This document shows positions 11,250 to 23,614 of a DNA stretch of 64,000 nucleotides, piece after piece; within the stretch, counting starts at the first letter, position 1, and each line of letters begins with the position of its first letter. This DNA is from Fragum whitleyi. Taxonomy: Eukaryota > Mollusca > Bivalvia > Cardiida > Cardiidae. The notes under the pieces are model-generated. The model was not told the DNA's origin, made no database searches, and saw nothing but the letters and a program-made list of their open reading frames with translations. The stretch covers positions 35,658,912 through 35,722,911 of the forward strand of contig OX411548.1 in NCBI GenBank assembly GCA_948146395.1, in the 5' to 3' direction. A program made the translations under genes and the position numbers.

Positions 11250-11420
11250 AAAAGAGTCATTGGGTTCTACTAGAACTTTTATGGTATATGACTAACCACC
11301 CACTGGTAGGAGACAAATGTCGGAAAGGATCTTTGCCCCGTGTTATAGAGCGATTGAAACTGGAACCCAATAAATGGGAGGCCGGAATGCTACCATTGAA
11401 ACAATCAGATTCAGCCCAAC
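11250..11420 (-). mobile_element. Decayed SINE family S1 fragment
   Basis: The phrases CCCACTGGTAGGAGACAAAT and GTCGGAAAGGAT, then GAACCCAATAAATGGGAGGC, mark the distal body and head remnant. Frames open on both strands here derive from the SINE, not from a gene. Confidence 0.5.
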
Positions 11421-11822
11421 AATATATTGCAAGGTTGAAGTACCATGATGACCGTTCACTGTCACCTGGCTTTTTTGTTACTTTCAACAATTTCAGTTAT
11501 ATCACCAAGTTCAATTAATTGTAATCCAAACTTTAAATGCACTCCAAAAATGTGCTTATAAACATTCTGGAATATGAAGTAATTTTTTCATTTTCCACAG
11601 TGTTTTCTACCCAGAAAGGCAAAGAATGTATTATATATCTTGAAATCATCATATGCAAACTCTTCCATCTTGGATCAGTCTACAATGGTAACTTTATCTG
11701 ACATTAGATTATAAATAGACCAACGCATTGTTGACCAGGCTGTTTGGATGCAGGAGTTGATAATGCAGAGCCTTTGCCTGGCACATGTAAATTTTGAAAT
11801 ACAGCATACAATACACTAGCTA

Positions 11823-12130
11823 TCATCCCGTACGAAAAATTGTAGCGGATTCCGCTTGGAAAATAGGCGTAAATGAGACGGAAATGAAGCGGAAATGGTC
11901 ACTTACGCTTGTAACTCAGGCGTAAGTTTAATTTACGTCTCTGCTACATCATAAAGAACTGGCGTAATACATCAGAAATTACAGGCGTGAAATGAATTCA
12001 AAGCGGAATTTCTTTTCTATTCAGTTTTACAGGCGTACTTCAACACTTAAACTTATTCTAGAGACGGATTTTACAGACTTAGCATTTTTATGGAAGCGGA
12101 AAGACACTTTCAGCAAGCATAAAATAACTT
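11823..12130. repeat. Left array of CpG-containing octamers with a terminal motif
   Basis: It starts CATCCCGTACGAAAAATT and then carries about 13 scattered copies of an octamer that varies among AAGCGGAA, AGGCGTAA and AGACGGAA, mostly in one orientation. CpG is rare around it, so the array stands out. A matching array in the opposite orientation, with the same terminal motif inverted, ends at 18228. This looks like the subterminal region of a DNA transposon that uses many weak protein-binding sites. Confidence 0.6.
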
Positions 12131-12319
12131 AAACTTTTGTTAGAGGTGTATTTTTCTAACTAAAACATTTCATGTGAAAGAAATCATTACTGTGAGGAAA
12201 ATTCATGCCGTGATATAACTGAAAAAATGTTGAAAGAGGCGTAAAACTCCTTTCAATCAATCTTTCACTTACCCTTGAAATGTTATGTTCAATGTTCAAG
12301 TTTTTGTGCTGAAAATCAG

Positions 12320-12560
12320 TGAACTGCAAAAAATGACCTTGACCTTGGCAAATAACCTTGACTTTACTATCCACAAAAGGGCTTTGTCACAAGCAATTCA
12401 TATGTAAAATATCAATGCTATATCACTTACCATTACAAAGTTAGAGCAAATGTAAAAGTTTTAATCTTTTACAAATTTGACCTTGAAAAATGACCTTGAC
12501 CTTGACTGATGACCAAGAACTCCATGAGAAAGGTCTTGTCCCAAGCAATCATCATACATG
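12320..12560. repeat. GACCTTGACC block
   Basis: The phrases ATGACCTTGACCTTGGCAAA and TGACCTTGACCTTGACTGAT recur with CAAGCAAT and GTGAAATAT between them. It is the same type as the blocks at 2.6-5.6 kb and ends at a C-rich tract. Confidence 0.55.
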
Positions 12561-12574
12561 TGAAATATGAAGGC

Positions 12575-12628
12575 TCCCCCCCCTCCCCTCCCCCTCCCCC
12601 CCCCCCCCCCCCCCCAAAAAAAAATATC
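12575..12628. repeat. C-rich and A-rich low-complexity tract
   Basis: Long runs of C, interrupted by single T, are followed directly by a run of A. The minus strand is G-rich enough to form a quadruplex, and run lengths may be inexact in the assembly. Confidence 0.85.
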
Positions 12629-12629
12629 T

Positions 12630-15600
12630 GAATTTACTCACAAAAAAACTTCTTATTTTCAAGTAAATATCTTTAAATACAACCATAATATTTGAAAATA
12701 TTTTTGAAAAAATATCTACAAGCTTATTAACTTACCCAAACGAATGCAGTAAATAATGTCCAAGTCTAAAAATGACTAGGACTCTAGTCTATAGAAATCC
12801 AAGATGGCTGCCGATTTTAAATGAAATTTCCGTTGACTTGTTTTTTTGCCTTATTTCCTTTCACATTGGAAAGAATAGCACAAAGAAGGTATGTAAAAAC
12901 AGTAATTTGATGATTTTTAATAGAATCTTGTCCTGTAGGACCCTAAAAAAAAGTTATTTACAAATATAAGACAACTTAAATCTCAGTAAATAGTGAATCC
13001 TTCGGAATGCAAAAATTGAAAAATGATTCCATGGTTTTAATGAATTAAGCCAAAATTCATAGTTCCAAATATTATTGAACCCACATTAAACCTTGTTACC
13101 CCAAAGGTATAGAAGAATTATATGAAATGGATATATCAAATTGTATTATTTTTTGTAGATTCGTACCAATAAATTTTCAAATTTTCGACCCCATGTCTTA
13201 TTTCAGCAACATGTTTTTTAGAGTATATTGTACAGTGCTCTCAACAAGGGGCAAAATCAGAATTTTTTTTTTTATTCTATGTTGGATTTTCAGGATTTTT
13301 TTTTTCACAAACTAAGGAATTCCCCCCCTTCCAAACACCTCCCTTTTCTACACACTTTTTAAATGCTCCTCTCCTTGTTAGAATAAGTTTTATTGTTCCC
13401 AAAGTCCATTATTCTTGGTTGGTCTTTAAAAATATAAACTTCCAAGGGTTAAAACTTATAGCTTTAACTTTAGGCTGTAGGTACAAACTTTGGGTGCTCA
13501 ATCACCCTTTATTTCTTTATAAATTTTGGAAACAAATATGAGGAACTGAAGTTTCTATTTGGAATTGCTCTGTAGATGTTTCTTGCATGATGGACCTAGG
13601 AAATGCTGCTTACCCAAATTTTAGTTAAGATGTTTTGATATCCTTCGATATAACACAGCTTTATTCTCCCCCCCCCCCCCTGTCATTCCAAGGGTGATGA
13701 ACATTCTACGGGTAGTGTGCAAAAAAAAATGTTCTGGCGGTTGAATTAAACTTATTAATATATTTGAACTTATGCTGAATTATCTGAATAACTAAGACAA
13801 AAAATGACTCTGTCCTTTTCAAATCTCTCGTCAGACATTTTGATGGAGTCAACTTTTAAATGACGTAATTGGGATTTTTTGTGTTCTTCCAGGATGCCGT
13901 TTAAAGACGATGGTAGTTGATTGACCTTTGCGGTATTGTTTTTATGGTAGGGCCTTTTTTCACTTCGAATAAATTACCCGTAGATCTATTCTAGACACTT
14001 ACAAAGCAACATTTTGAAATTTTATCAGTCAGAGCTGTATGAATTCCATTTGATCTAAGGAATATTCCCCTGATTTGAATTTCATTTGTTTCAATAGGCC
14101 TATCAAAGAACCCTAGTGATCTGTATCTGACAAAGAAAGAGAATGACAGAAGCTGTAATGACGCGTTGCATTGTCCAAAACCATGTATGTTACATATGAC
14201 TTTTTTTTGTCAGTTATAATGTATGTTCGCAACAAATAACAGGGAGTTTTTCTTGAATCTCAGACGTTTTTTACGTAAAAGATATTCTTGTTGTAATTTC
14301 TGAAATTTTGGACATACATTACGTTGATGTCCACTTATTGAGCGCACTGTGCATTCTATTCACAATATAAGTTAAAATAATTTTTCAAGCAATCACCTTA
14401 ATATATGAGTGAATTTATCAAGTGTGTATTTACTGTATTGACCACTTACAAGGATTATTTCTAATTTCCAGACAAAGTTTGTCCTGAACCTATTTGAATT
14501 ATGCTGGACTGATTAACTGTTAAAAGAGGCCATGATTGAGAAGGCAGCCTATCATCTAACCGAACAGTTTGGGGCAGAATACCTGATTTAAGGACTTTCA
14601 GGAATCAAAAGATCAACAAAATATGTACTGAGAGGACATGGGTTATGAAAACTAACAAGATTGCATCAAGTATGTATGAAAGGTATTTACAAATCCATTT
14701 CACTTAAAACCATTTGGTGCATTTTTTTTTTCAAATTACCATATCATTGATTTTTTATCCTGTATTGTAACAACCAATTTGCTGAGGCTTGAGTATGCCC
14801 CACAGAATATTTCAGGTAGGACACATAGATGAAACTGTGTGCAACACACCCAATATTTTCAACACACCCAATATTTTCAACACAAAAAAATTTGCTCAAC
14901 ATCCTCAATACATTGTTTTGATACTTTTTGCCTTATACAAATCATACAGTGAATTTGGTTAAAGTTTTCTCACATTTTTACGCTTTAAGTATTTGGAATT
15001 AGGTTTAGTAAATACGAAAGTGTGTAGAAAACATATGGTTACTCAATTTGGGATTGTAAAAGATCTCAGATTTACAAATAGATAAACTGCTAAATAACCC
15101 TTGCAGCAATAATTCTGGTTCAGAATGTCATGTGCAAAGATATCTCCATTTAGCCACATGAAATGAGAAATTAAAATTTCTGGCAAGAAATTTTACCAAT
15201 GCCTTAAACTTTTCTGGTTTTCAAAAGAAAATCAGTTGTGGACTAAATCAAGAATATAAATAAATGTGGAACATAAAAAATGAAATTAATAAGTTGTTAT
15301 TTACAACTTATTATTATTATCTTTTATGAACATACAAAATAAAAGCTTTAATATCAAGCTATAGTTTGAAAAAATTCTCATTAGAGAATGCAAAACGTTG
15401 TATAGTTTTGGGCCAAGTAATGTGATGATTATTTGTTTTATTTTTCAGAATATGTCAATTCCAGTCTGGCTTGAAGGTCATTTTACATTCTGGACAAAAA
15501 TGGTTGAAATAGATAAGGAATTTACAGAGATGATTCACTGAACAGAAATGAATGAATATCAAGAATAACTTGGTGATTGAAAATAAAGAAATTTGAAATT

Positions 15601-15690
15601 TTTTTGAAGTACTATTACATAATGTATAAATTTATCCTTCTTCTTATGTGAAAGTTGTCATGCCTTTTTGCTTGGCTGTTCTAGAACATA
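12630..15690. other. AT-rich spacer inside the octamer-bounded interval
   Basis: The stretch holds T and C tracts (13261, 13669), a short tandem of CAACACACCCAATATTTT near 14838-14881, and no exon I can defend. Short frames here are AT-rich and lack splice context. Confidence 0.35.
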
Positions 15691-16109
15691 AAAATTGAAT
15701 TTTTTCATCATGCTGTCATTGTATCTGTGTCATTATTTCAAATACAATTGTATAGAGATCTGCTTGAAATTTTCCATTTGTGTTCACTATATGATTTACT
15801 GTAGAAAACTGCGTGATATGCCCTTTTTTACTGTTTTTTTATCTGGATCATCTAGCCAAGCATTGGGGCCAACAGAGCTAGTGATTTCCCTTTCAAAATC
15901 AAAATTTATATTATTCATCAAATACTATGTTGTGGGTACTCATTCGAAATGTTTCATCAATTCATTCCCTTTGAGCACACACAAAAAAGGGTAAAGATTT
16001 AAAAAATAAATGCAGATCTAAAGTCTGAGTAATTGTGCCATTCAAATAAAATTTTGATCTATAGCTCTAAAGTCAATGTAAAAATTGGGCTTGTGTATAG
16101 CAGAGCTCC

Positions 16110-16535
16110 TGGCACATAACTATGGATTTTCAGTGATCAATACTTAAAACCTAGGACCTGTAGATCTTTTGGAGGATTGATAGTAGCCACCATGTCAAAG
16201 GCTCTTCAGGCCTATAGTACTGGTCCAAGATTTTCAGCTCGGCTGTTTAACAACAAAACATCAAGGTATTATCATCACATTGGTGTTGTTTGCATTTGTA
16301 TTGGTGTATGTGTTGGCAACTGGCAAACTTAAACCTTTAAATGGTCATATCTCTTGTTAATGAAGATATGAACTTAAAATTTGGCATGTGTTCACTATCA
16401 CAACAGCTACCGAGACTATAAAGTTGTATAACTATAGCATCTTTTTGTAAGAGTTATGCCCCTTTTTCTTAGATCTTTTCATTATCTAGCACCTGCAGCA
16501 GAATGCCGGTACTGGCATGCTGTGCTCTTGTTTAC
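16110..16535. repeat. Interspersed repeat, same family as 62895-63120
   Basis: Shared phrases with the distal copy include AACTTAAAATTTGGCATGTG, GTTCACTATCA, TTATGCCCCTTTTTCTTAG and CAGCA...GCTGTGCTCTTGTTT. I see no ORF or inverted ends; it is a fragment of a larger repeat. Confidence 0.5.
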
Positions 16536-16962
16536 CAAATCATGTAATTTTAGTTGTTTCTTTTCCACACATAGAGTTTCATTCCACTGAGGAAAACATT
16601 GTGAGAAAAGGCGTTATTGCTTATTATATGCATTTTCTTCTATTCACTCACTATTTTCCTTAAAATATAATGATTATTAATAGAATGATATAGTCTCCAT
16701 CAAGGACTTGTTATTATCAGGGAGATACAGTAAGATTTAGGACATTCAGGTCCTGCATGCTGAAGGCAAAAAAGTGTTGAACCCTGATTTTGGAATGAAT
16801 AGAGTAATTGTTCATTTAGGTAAATTCCAAAGAAGCTAGAATTCAAAGCGACTGTACTCTGAAATATTACCTAGTATGTAGGGAAAAAGAGAAATTGCTT
16901 TGTTCACACAATGTTTTTATTACTCAGGGGCTTGAAAACAAGTGACTTGAGTTAAAAGACAT

Positions 16963-17170
16963 TTTTATGCCCCCACATCAATAAGATAGGGGGCATATTG
17001 TTTTACCAAGTCTGTCTGTCTGTCAAAACTTAACCTGAAAACCAAATATTTTTCTATAACCTCAACACTTTTGGATTGACAATGCTCATATTTTACATGA
17101 ACAAAGCAGATAATTCAATGTCATCCATGAAGGTCAAGGGAATCTTCAAGGTCAAACTTATTAAAAAAAA
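16963..17170 (-). repeat. GACCTTGACC-type block, inverted
   Basis: It begins TTTTATGCCCCCACATCAAT and GGGGGCATATTGTTTTACC, then CTGTCTGTCTGTC, the reverse of the endings at 3870 and 3120. Confidence 0.55.
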
Positions 17171-17289
17171 TAAGCCATTTCAAGGGCAGAAGTGTTTTAC
17201 AAAAATATCTTGTTGAAACCCTGAATATGAAATTCAGTTTGTCCTCAAAAGGATGACCTATTTTTTATTCCTTGAAAATATATAATATC

Positions 17290-17700
17290 AATTAAGTTGA
17301 GTTTTGTATCTCACCAGAACACTGAATGCTAAAGGTGAGGTTATGGGATCATGCTGTGTCTGTTGTCTCAATAGTGTGCCAAGATTTTGTTTTGTTTACT
17401 ATTTGTCCATGTAAAGATTTATGTCTTTATTATTGCCCCCAAATACAAAGTAGAGAGGGGAATATTGGTTTCACCCTGTTTGTCTGACATACCTTCTTAG
17501 ACCTTTTTTGTTACCGTGCTCTAACATAAGAACAAAGTTTCCTAGAATAATGGACTTTGTTACCATTAGCCATATGACAATTTTGTTGCCAGGGCTGTGC
17601 CATATCTTTTCTGTTAACAGACATAAAAGGTCAAGGTCACAATTGAACTTTGTCCAGTAACCTTCTGCAGAAATTGAACAAAGCGCTGGTGGGGAATCTT
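17290..17700. repeat. Old interspersed repeats
   Basis: One part begins TGTATCTCACCAGAACACTGA, resembling the CTCACC-type element starts. A second begins TTGCCCCCAAATACAAAGTA, then GAGGGGAATATTGGTTTCAC and GGTCAAGGTCACAATTG. The latter is the inverse of the block at 19430-19860. Confidence 0.45.
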
Positions 17701-17749
17701 TGTCTGTTTTGTGACAGATCTATAGTTAAGAATTGAGATATTGTAGAAT

Positions 17750-18228
17750 CCGACCAATTATACATTCACTTTTAACTGAAATTCCATCTGGTTTACGCTT
17801 GGTTTCCACCTGGTTCCTTACCAGCTCACTAGCGGAAAATGAGTCGTAATCCGCTAGTCAATTCCGCCTGGTTTTTCAACTACAAGCATTTACGTCTGTG
17901 GAAATATTCCGCTTAATTAGCATAATTCGCCTCAAATTACGTCTATTTTACGCTTGGTTTCCGCCTCATTGCTATTACTAGCGGAAAGCTAGAAGGAGTC
18001 CGCTTAATAATTCTGCCTGGTTTTTCCGCTAGCAAGTGATTACGCCTGTAAAAAAATTACGCTTAATTAACATAATTCGCCTAAAATTCCGTCTATTTTA
18101 CGCTTGGTTTCCGCCTCATTGCTATATATAAAGTTTCAACCAGCTTCCTAGCGTAAAATGAGAAGGAATACGCTTGATAATTACGTCTATTTTACGCCTG
18201 TTTTACGGGTGGAATTTTTCGTACAGGA
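17750..18228. repeat. Right array of CpG-containing octamers with a terminal motif
   Basis: Dozens of motifs such as TTTCCGCCT, TTTACGCTT, ATTACGTCT and ATTCGCCT fill this stretch and are the reverse complements of the octamers at 11823-12130. Two longer units starting ATTACGTCTATTTTACGCTT repeat with a spacing of about 149 bp. It ends AATTTTTCGTACAGGATG, the inverted match of the left end. Confidence 0.65.
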
Positions 18229-18239
18229 TGTGTGCACTT

Positions 18240-19430
18240 ACAAGATTTCCTATATATATATATATATCACCTCATTTCTATAGTATATCAAATTGAATGC
18301 ATTGAATTTTAAACTATTGATTCTTTAAATATATAGCCATGAATTAAAGTATTGATCATTTGAGTAAAATTACTGTCATTTTCTATTTTATTCTTTTCAT
18401 TTTCACTGTACAGTATCTTTAATTCACCCAAGGGATATAACTGTGAAATGTCTACTAATCAAATGTCATGCAGTTTTGTCCCTTCATCAGTTTTCTATCT
18501 TCCAGTATGTAATGATTCTTGTATTCATTCCTTTGAAAAAGTGAACAATAGTAAACTCTCTCTATTACAATAGTGGGGCCAGGACTCCGAGGTTTGGTCA
18601 GGTGACTGCTTGTACCAGCTTCCCCCCTCCCCCCTTCTGTATTTCACCCCCTTCCTTCCTAGTCTTCTCACTTTCAAATCAAAATTACTGATGTTAGGTT
18701 TTAATAATATGACTGATTCCCTTTCTAATTTTTATTTCTTTTAAACTTTTAAAAAACAATTATCACAATTTCAGTTTCGTAAAGTTGATCTCGAAGTGCA
18801 CTGTGAATCATAGTTTTTCAAAAGAAACTGTGATTCTGGTGTCAAACAGTATCCAAGCAGATTTCAAGGGACATAATCCTTTGGTAATTGATTTGACATG
18901 TATTGTATGACTACCTCCTTTGCTACTTCCTTATGATATACACCTTACATATGTTAGATATACATCATTCAACATTAAATAAAATTTCTGTCATCATTTT
19001 GTAAAACAATAATGTGGATGCCATGCAAAATTTAAAAGGAAACAACATTCCCTGCAAAAAGGTTAAAGAACTTAACTCTCGTTCAAAAAACTTCCACACA
19101 GTTAAAGTATTTTGAGGTTCAAGAATTGTTCTAGAACTTACGAGAGTTAAAAGGTAGTTTTGGAGCTGGATTCAGAATAAGATCTTTAACATTCATTAAA
19201 ATCTGTATTTTAACACAAAAACTAGTTCTTGAACAAGTTCTAGAACTAATCCATTACATTTTTATATTTTACTTTTAACTCATTTTGCAAGCTTAAACCA
19301 TGATTCTGATGTTAATTAACTAGAGCTATTGCAATGTGGACTATTATCAACTCAGAGCTTTGTCATAATATAAATGCCATTTTTGAATATTGGGTCACTG
19401 TAAAAGTGCTATCAGTGCTGGAAGGTCAAT
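18240..19430. other. AT-rich spacer
   Basis: There is a TATATA tract at 18252-18266 and a C/T-rich tract at 18622-18655. An imperfect inverted pair of ACTCTCGTTC and TACGAGAGTTAA lies at 19075-19152, possibly a decayed MITE. No exon is seen. Confidence 0.35.
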
Positions 19431-19860
19431 TGTTTGAATTTGCTTCAAGAGCCAAGATTTTTATATGACAAATTTCAATTGTGACCTTGACCTTTCACCT
19501 TCATGATATAAAATAATAAGGCACTTCCTTTGGTCATAGAATTTTTTTGTTATAAAGCTTCATCAATCTAATGAAATTGGATCTTTAGTTAGAATACCAA
19601 AACATTTTTTGGACAAAGTTGAAATGTGACCTTGACCTTTAACCTAAGTAACCCAAAATCAATAGGGCACTTCTTTAGGCCAAGAGCAAAAAGTGTATAA
19701 AGCTTCATGATTCAAGGTCAAGTGGATCTAGAGTTAGAGTCCGAAAACAAGAAGACTACAGACAGATAAACAGACAGATGGATGGATGGACAGACAGACA
19801 TAATGAAACCAATATACCCCCCTCTGCTTCATGAGGGGAGTCAATATCAAGAAAGTGCTA
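19430..19860 (+). repeat. GACCTTGACC block ending GAGGGG
   Basis: It carries GTGACCTTGACCTTT twice, then CAGACAGATGGATGGATGG and ATATACCCCCCTCTGCTTCA. The ending pairs with the inverted copy at 17437-17700 and resembles the sequence at 59049. Confidence 0.55.
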
Positions 19861-20090
19861 ACAGAGGCTGACACAGTATTGGCAATAGGGGATTACAATT
19901 TGTGATAGTTTGAGCTTGATCACAATGAGCAATAGCTTGAACTTTTCTGGCCAAAAATAACATCTAGAATGTGTCCAAAAATTAATATATTGCCAAAGGA
20001 TGACAGGTCACATTGCCCACACATACAATCACAAAACTCTTGCAAGCTTGTTAAGATTCTGCTAAGTGATAAAAAAAATAAGTTGTATTT

Positions 20091-20159
20091 GAAAGGTCAG
20101 TGTAAATCTATTCCAAGTGCTTCATAGGCACTTACAATAGCTTCGCACTGGTCCTTTCA
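20091..20159. repeat. Palindromic hairpin, family A
   Basis: The ends GAAAGGTCAGTG and GCACTGGTCCTTTC flank arms with CAAGTGC and GCACTTACAATAG. The left arm has lost part of the loop side. Confidence 0.65.
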
Positions 20160-20449
20160 TTTGTTATAGATCATAAATATATCTTACCAGAATTTGAGGT
20201 ATCTTGGTAATCCTATTACATCTGGAGTTGGTGTTTGCCGAAATCGTAATTTTACACTGTCATAAGGAATCATTGTCATTCTACGCAAACTACTATTTCT
20301 AGCCTCCATGTATATACTTGGCAAGCGGGATGGCATACTGCATCAGTTAATTTCTCTAAATCATCATCATAATGATAGCAAATTATCACCTTTTTCTCAC
20401 CTATCATAACACAAATAACCTGATATTCAGATTATTTCATGAAATAATA

Positions 20450-21554
20450 CCGTATTTCACCTTTTAGACGCGCCCTCCCTTATAAACGCGCTCCCCCATA
20501 AATACGATTCCCAGGCCCTTGACTATACGATCAACAACATCCAACCGTCCACGGTCCGTGGTGAAAAATCAGGTCTCGAATTTAATTTATTCATTAGCTG
20601 CTGCTCCACGACGTAATGTTCAATAGATTGTTAACCCACAATCAGGATAATGCTGGTTGTGTCATTAAAAGATCGTTCAACATCTGAAAAACTAGAGCGT
20701 TCTAAATCGCGCAGTTTTCCGCATGTTTCCGGAAGCGCGAAAGGTTAAAATTTAACACAAAATTAAAACCATTTCTCGTCATTCTTCATAAGTCACATGC
20801 GACCAAAATCCCCTTTCTTCGCGTTCTCACGAAAGTATTTCTGAAATCATTTTACCTTCTGCAAATAAACAAAATATCCGAGTCAAATAATTAAATCCTA
20901 GTCACAATTCATACTATTTAAATAGGAAAAACCCCGTAAAATCTCGTATGTGACTTATTTCAAAAGCGACGTCGCCGTTTGCAAGAATCCGGGGACTTCA
21001 AAGGGTGCCGACACGCGGTGACCCAGCTAGCTCCAGACGTGTTGTGTTTTCACTACGAAACACTTTCATTTCATGTACCGGGTGCATTTACACATCACAA
21101 AATTTTAGGATTTTATACAGGATTATTTATTTTATACGTGAATAGATTATGATTTATTAGACCGCTTTGTCCATCGGTAGCGGAACATTGAATATTGCAT
21201 CGTCTGGAACTTCCTACATTGTACAAATAATAACAATAATAATAATCTCGGCTTCTGCTAACAAAATCACTTGCTTTTGAAAGCTGCAATTAATGCTCGA
21301 AGGTGACCGTATTTCGATAGAGGACTTTTAATTGTTTTATTTTTTAAGTTTATAGCTTTAATAGATAAATAAGAAAGCTTATTGGTTAGCGCACGTATTT
21401 CAATCGATAATTACGAACATGTTAACAGTTTGCTTCTCCTAGGTACCAAAATACGTACATGTAATTTCTTTGAATTAAGTAAAAGGGTCTGAAATAATAG
21501 CGCCCCCACGACGTTTTGTATCGCGCCCAGGCGCATTTAATAGGAGAAATACTG
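20450..21554. mobile_element. 1.1-kb CCGTATTTC-type DNA element
   Basis: It is flanked by TA (20448-20449, 21555-21556) and has inverted ends CCGTATTTCACCTTTTAGAC and GGCGCATTTAATAGGAGAAA...TACTG. Second-tier sequence at both ends is rich in GCGCCC. The interior is noticeably richer in CpG than its surroundings. I find no long ORF, so it is probably non-autonomous. TA flanks suggest a Tc1/mariner/pogo-like mechanism, which is inference. Confidence 0.65.
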
Positions 21555-21839
21555 TATATACAGATCCTTATATTTTCAACATAACTTTTGTTACACCAAG
21601 AAAATTTCTTTTCTTAAAAAAGAAATAAACTTTTGCTTTGTGTACTGTACCATTCTTTTTTGCTGCAAGAGTTCATTAGTAAAACAACAGATTCCTTAAA
21701 AAATGTTAATAGTTCGAAATATTCCAAATGTGACAGTTGTGGAAATTTTGCATTGATTTACTTCACAAGTTTTGTTTCCTTACGGTAATTGCAAAACAAA
21801 TGTAAATACATGTTATTCTACATACTAAATATGTATATG

Positions 21840-21956
21840 CAGAGAATACAGCAAAACTGTTGTAAGTGCTCAGATACAAGCACTTACTATAAGAAGTATG
21901 TGTGAGAGTTATCTTCTACAATAACTTAATTAAAACAGTCTTGCACTGACATATCA
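21840..21956. repeat. Family A hairpin broken by an insertion
   Basis: The left arm and loop (GCAAAACTGTTGTAAGTGCT, AAGCACTTACTATA) are intact, but the expected right tip (CTTGCACTGAC) appears only at 21940. About 45 bases separate the two. Confidence 0.5.
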
Positions 21957-22261
21957 AATGTATTTTATAACTAGTACTAGCACAAAAAATTTCAACTAAC
22001 ACATTTCTATAGAAGTGTCGTATTTATAAGATATATTCCATTAATTTAGAAAACAAATTTTCCATGTTTAGATTTCACTTTAATAAATTTTATACAACAA
22101 AGTCAATTTTTAATATATTTCTAACTTCAATCAATATATAACTTAAATCCATTTTAATTTAACTTTGTCCAACTCCTTTTTCATGTCACACTGCCTTTTT
22201 ATATCACAACCAATATTTTACACAACTGTTTGATCACAAAAAATAGATAGATAAAGATCAG

Positions 22262-22400
22262 ACCTGCCTTCAGAATGACAAAATTGTGCAAACTGTTTGC
22301 AAATTATATGCTGTTTTGCATGCAAGTGCCAAGATGCAAAGCAGGGTATAATTCACAAACAGTTTCCACGAGTTTGTCATCCAGAATCCAGGGCTGATTT
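22262..22400. mobile_element. Palindromic MITE, family C
   Basis: The left half (CTGCCTTCAGAATGACAAA, GTGCAAACTGTTTGCAAATT) is mirrored by the right half (GGGTATAATTCACAAACAG, TTTGTCATCCAGAATCCAGG). Other copies are at 33959-34068 and 36836-37018. The plus-strand frame over it is not a gene. Confidence 0.65.
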
Positions 22401-22499
22401 TAAAGCTTGTATAGTCCGATCACAATCCACACTTTTTCTTTTACTATGTACACCACTAGCTGTCTTTGAAAGATCATGTAAAAATGGGTTGAATTAAGC

Positions 22500-23297
22500 T
22501 GCAGCTATGGCATTGTGGTCACTCTGCAGCAACATTAAGTACTAGTCTAAGCTACAAATCTCCATAATAATTCTGGACACTAAATTTGTACTCTATTATG
22601 TCCAATATATGTTTCCAAGAACTGTGCAAAAGAATCATTAAAGTTTCTATGTATGACAGAAAGAACAATAGGTTAATGTGCAACCTAACCCTTGTAACTT
22701 CAGCTTGAATAAGCTGAAGTTACGAAGTTTAGGTGGTCCACTGAGGAATGCATGTACTCTATGAAACAATTTTTTGAAAAGGAGATTATGCGCACTAAAT
22801 TCAGATTGAATCACATGTAAAGCCTAAATGTACAATAATTCAAATCCAGTCATGAAACAACATTCAGAAATCAGCAGCCTGCAAAACTATGTATACAGGT
22901 TTTCCTGCCCAGACTGCACAATCTAATGATGCAATACTTCTTTTTCTAGTTTATTTATGCACATCAAATATGGTTATTCCTTTTTCCCACAAAGCTTAGA
23001 TTATTTACAATTAAAATCTTCAAATTTCTCTAGCTACTAGCTAGTACATGAGAAAGATTTGGCAATATATAAATGTGAAGCAATCACTGCCAATTCCCAT
23101 TTGATTCTCATTCAGAAATTCACAATGTTCAAACATTGACCATAATAGAAAGTTGATAACAGTTTGTGTCTATATACAAAAATGTTCATGGATTTATTAA
23201 AAACTTCTTAGACCCTTATATTTGTGTTATTTCATCATATTATATCTACGTCAATCGTCTTTCTCATTTAGTACAAAGTTTTTGCAGCTGATCACAT
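22500..23297. other. Spacer, AT-rich
   Basis: A small inverted pair CTTCAGCTTGAATAAGCTGAAG lies at 22699-22720. Otherwise I see nothing with defined ends. Confidence 0.35.
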
Positions 23298-23614
23298 TTA
23301 ACCCTAATTTATCATGATGAATTTATTCCTTGGCAAAACTGCATTCAAAGTCAAAGTACTGAGAGAATAGGATTCACTAAATGCAAGTCACTGTTTAATT
23401 TGAAAAATTTATTACTTTTCCAGTTTGGAAAGGAAATCTAGGTGATATAGAATTATATCAGATTACACATAACGATGGCTCAGCACAAAACAGTTGTAAC
23501 TGCCTATAAATATATAGGCAGTTACAACTGTTTTACGCTGAGTAATCAATATGTGCAGGCTAATCGGTGGCTATACATCCTGCCTAAATATGAAAATAGC
23601 ATGAAATGGATTAA
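23298..23614 (+). mobile_element. TTAA MITE carrying a nested family B hairpin
   Basis: It is bounded by TTAA at 23298-23301 and 23611-23614, with decayed inverted ends (CCCTAATTTATCATGATGAA, GCATGAAATGGATTAA). Its internal palindrome CACATATGTGCAGG has been split by the hairpin at 23472-23549, with TA duplicated. Confidence 0.65.
23472..23549. repeat. Palindromic hairpin, family B, nested
   Basis: The left end ACGATGGCTCAGC and right end GCTGAGTAATCAA enclose near-perfect arms CAGTTGTAACTGCCTATA. The host reads CACA-TA on the left and TA-TGTG on the right, so the target was TA in CACATATGTG. Confidence 0.85.

Noticed and set aside
11257..11518. Overlapping frames on both strands
   Set aside because: They fall in a decayed SINE; similar phrases occur in every SINE copy.
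22297..22497. 66-codon plus-strand frame
   Set aside because: It runs through palindromic MITE family C, whose related copies at 34 and 37 kb also give chance frames.
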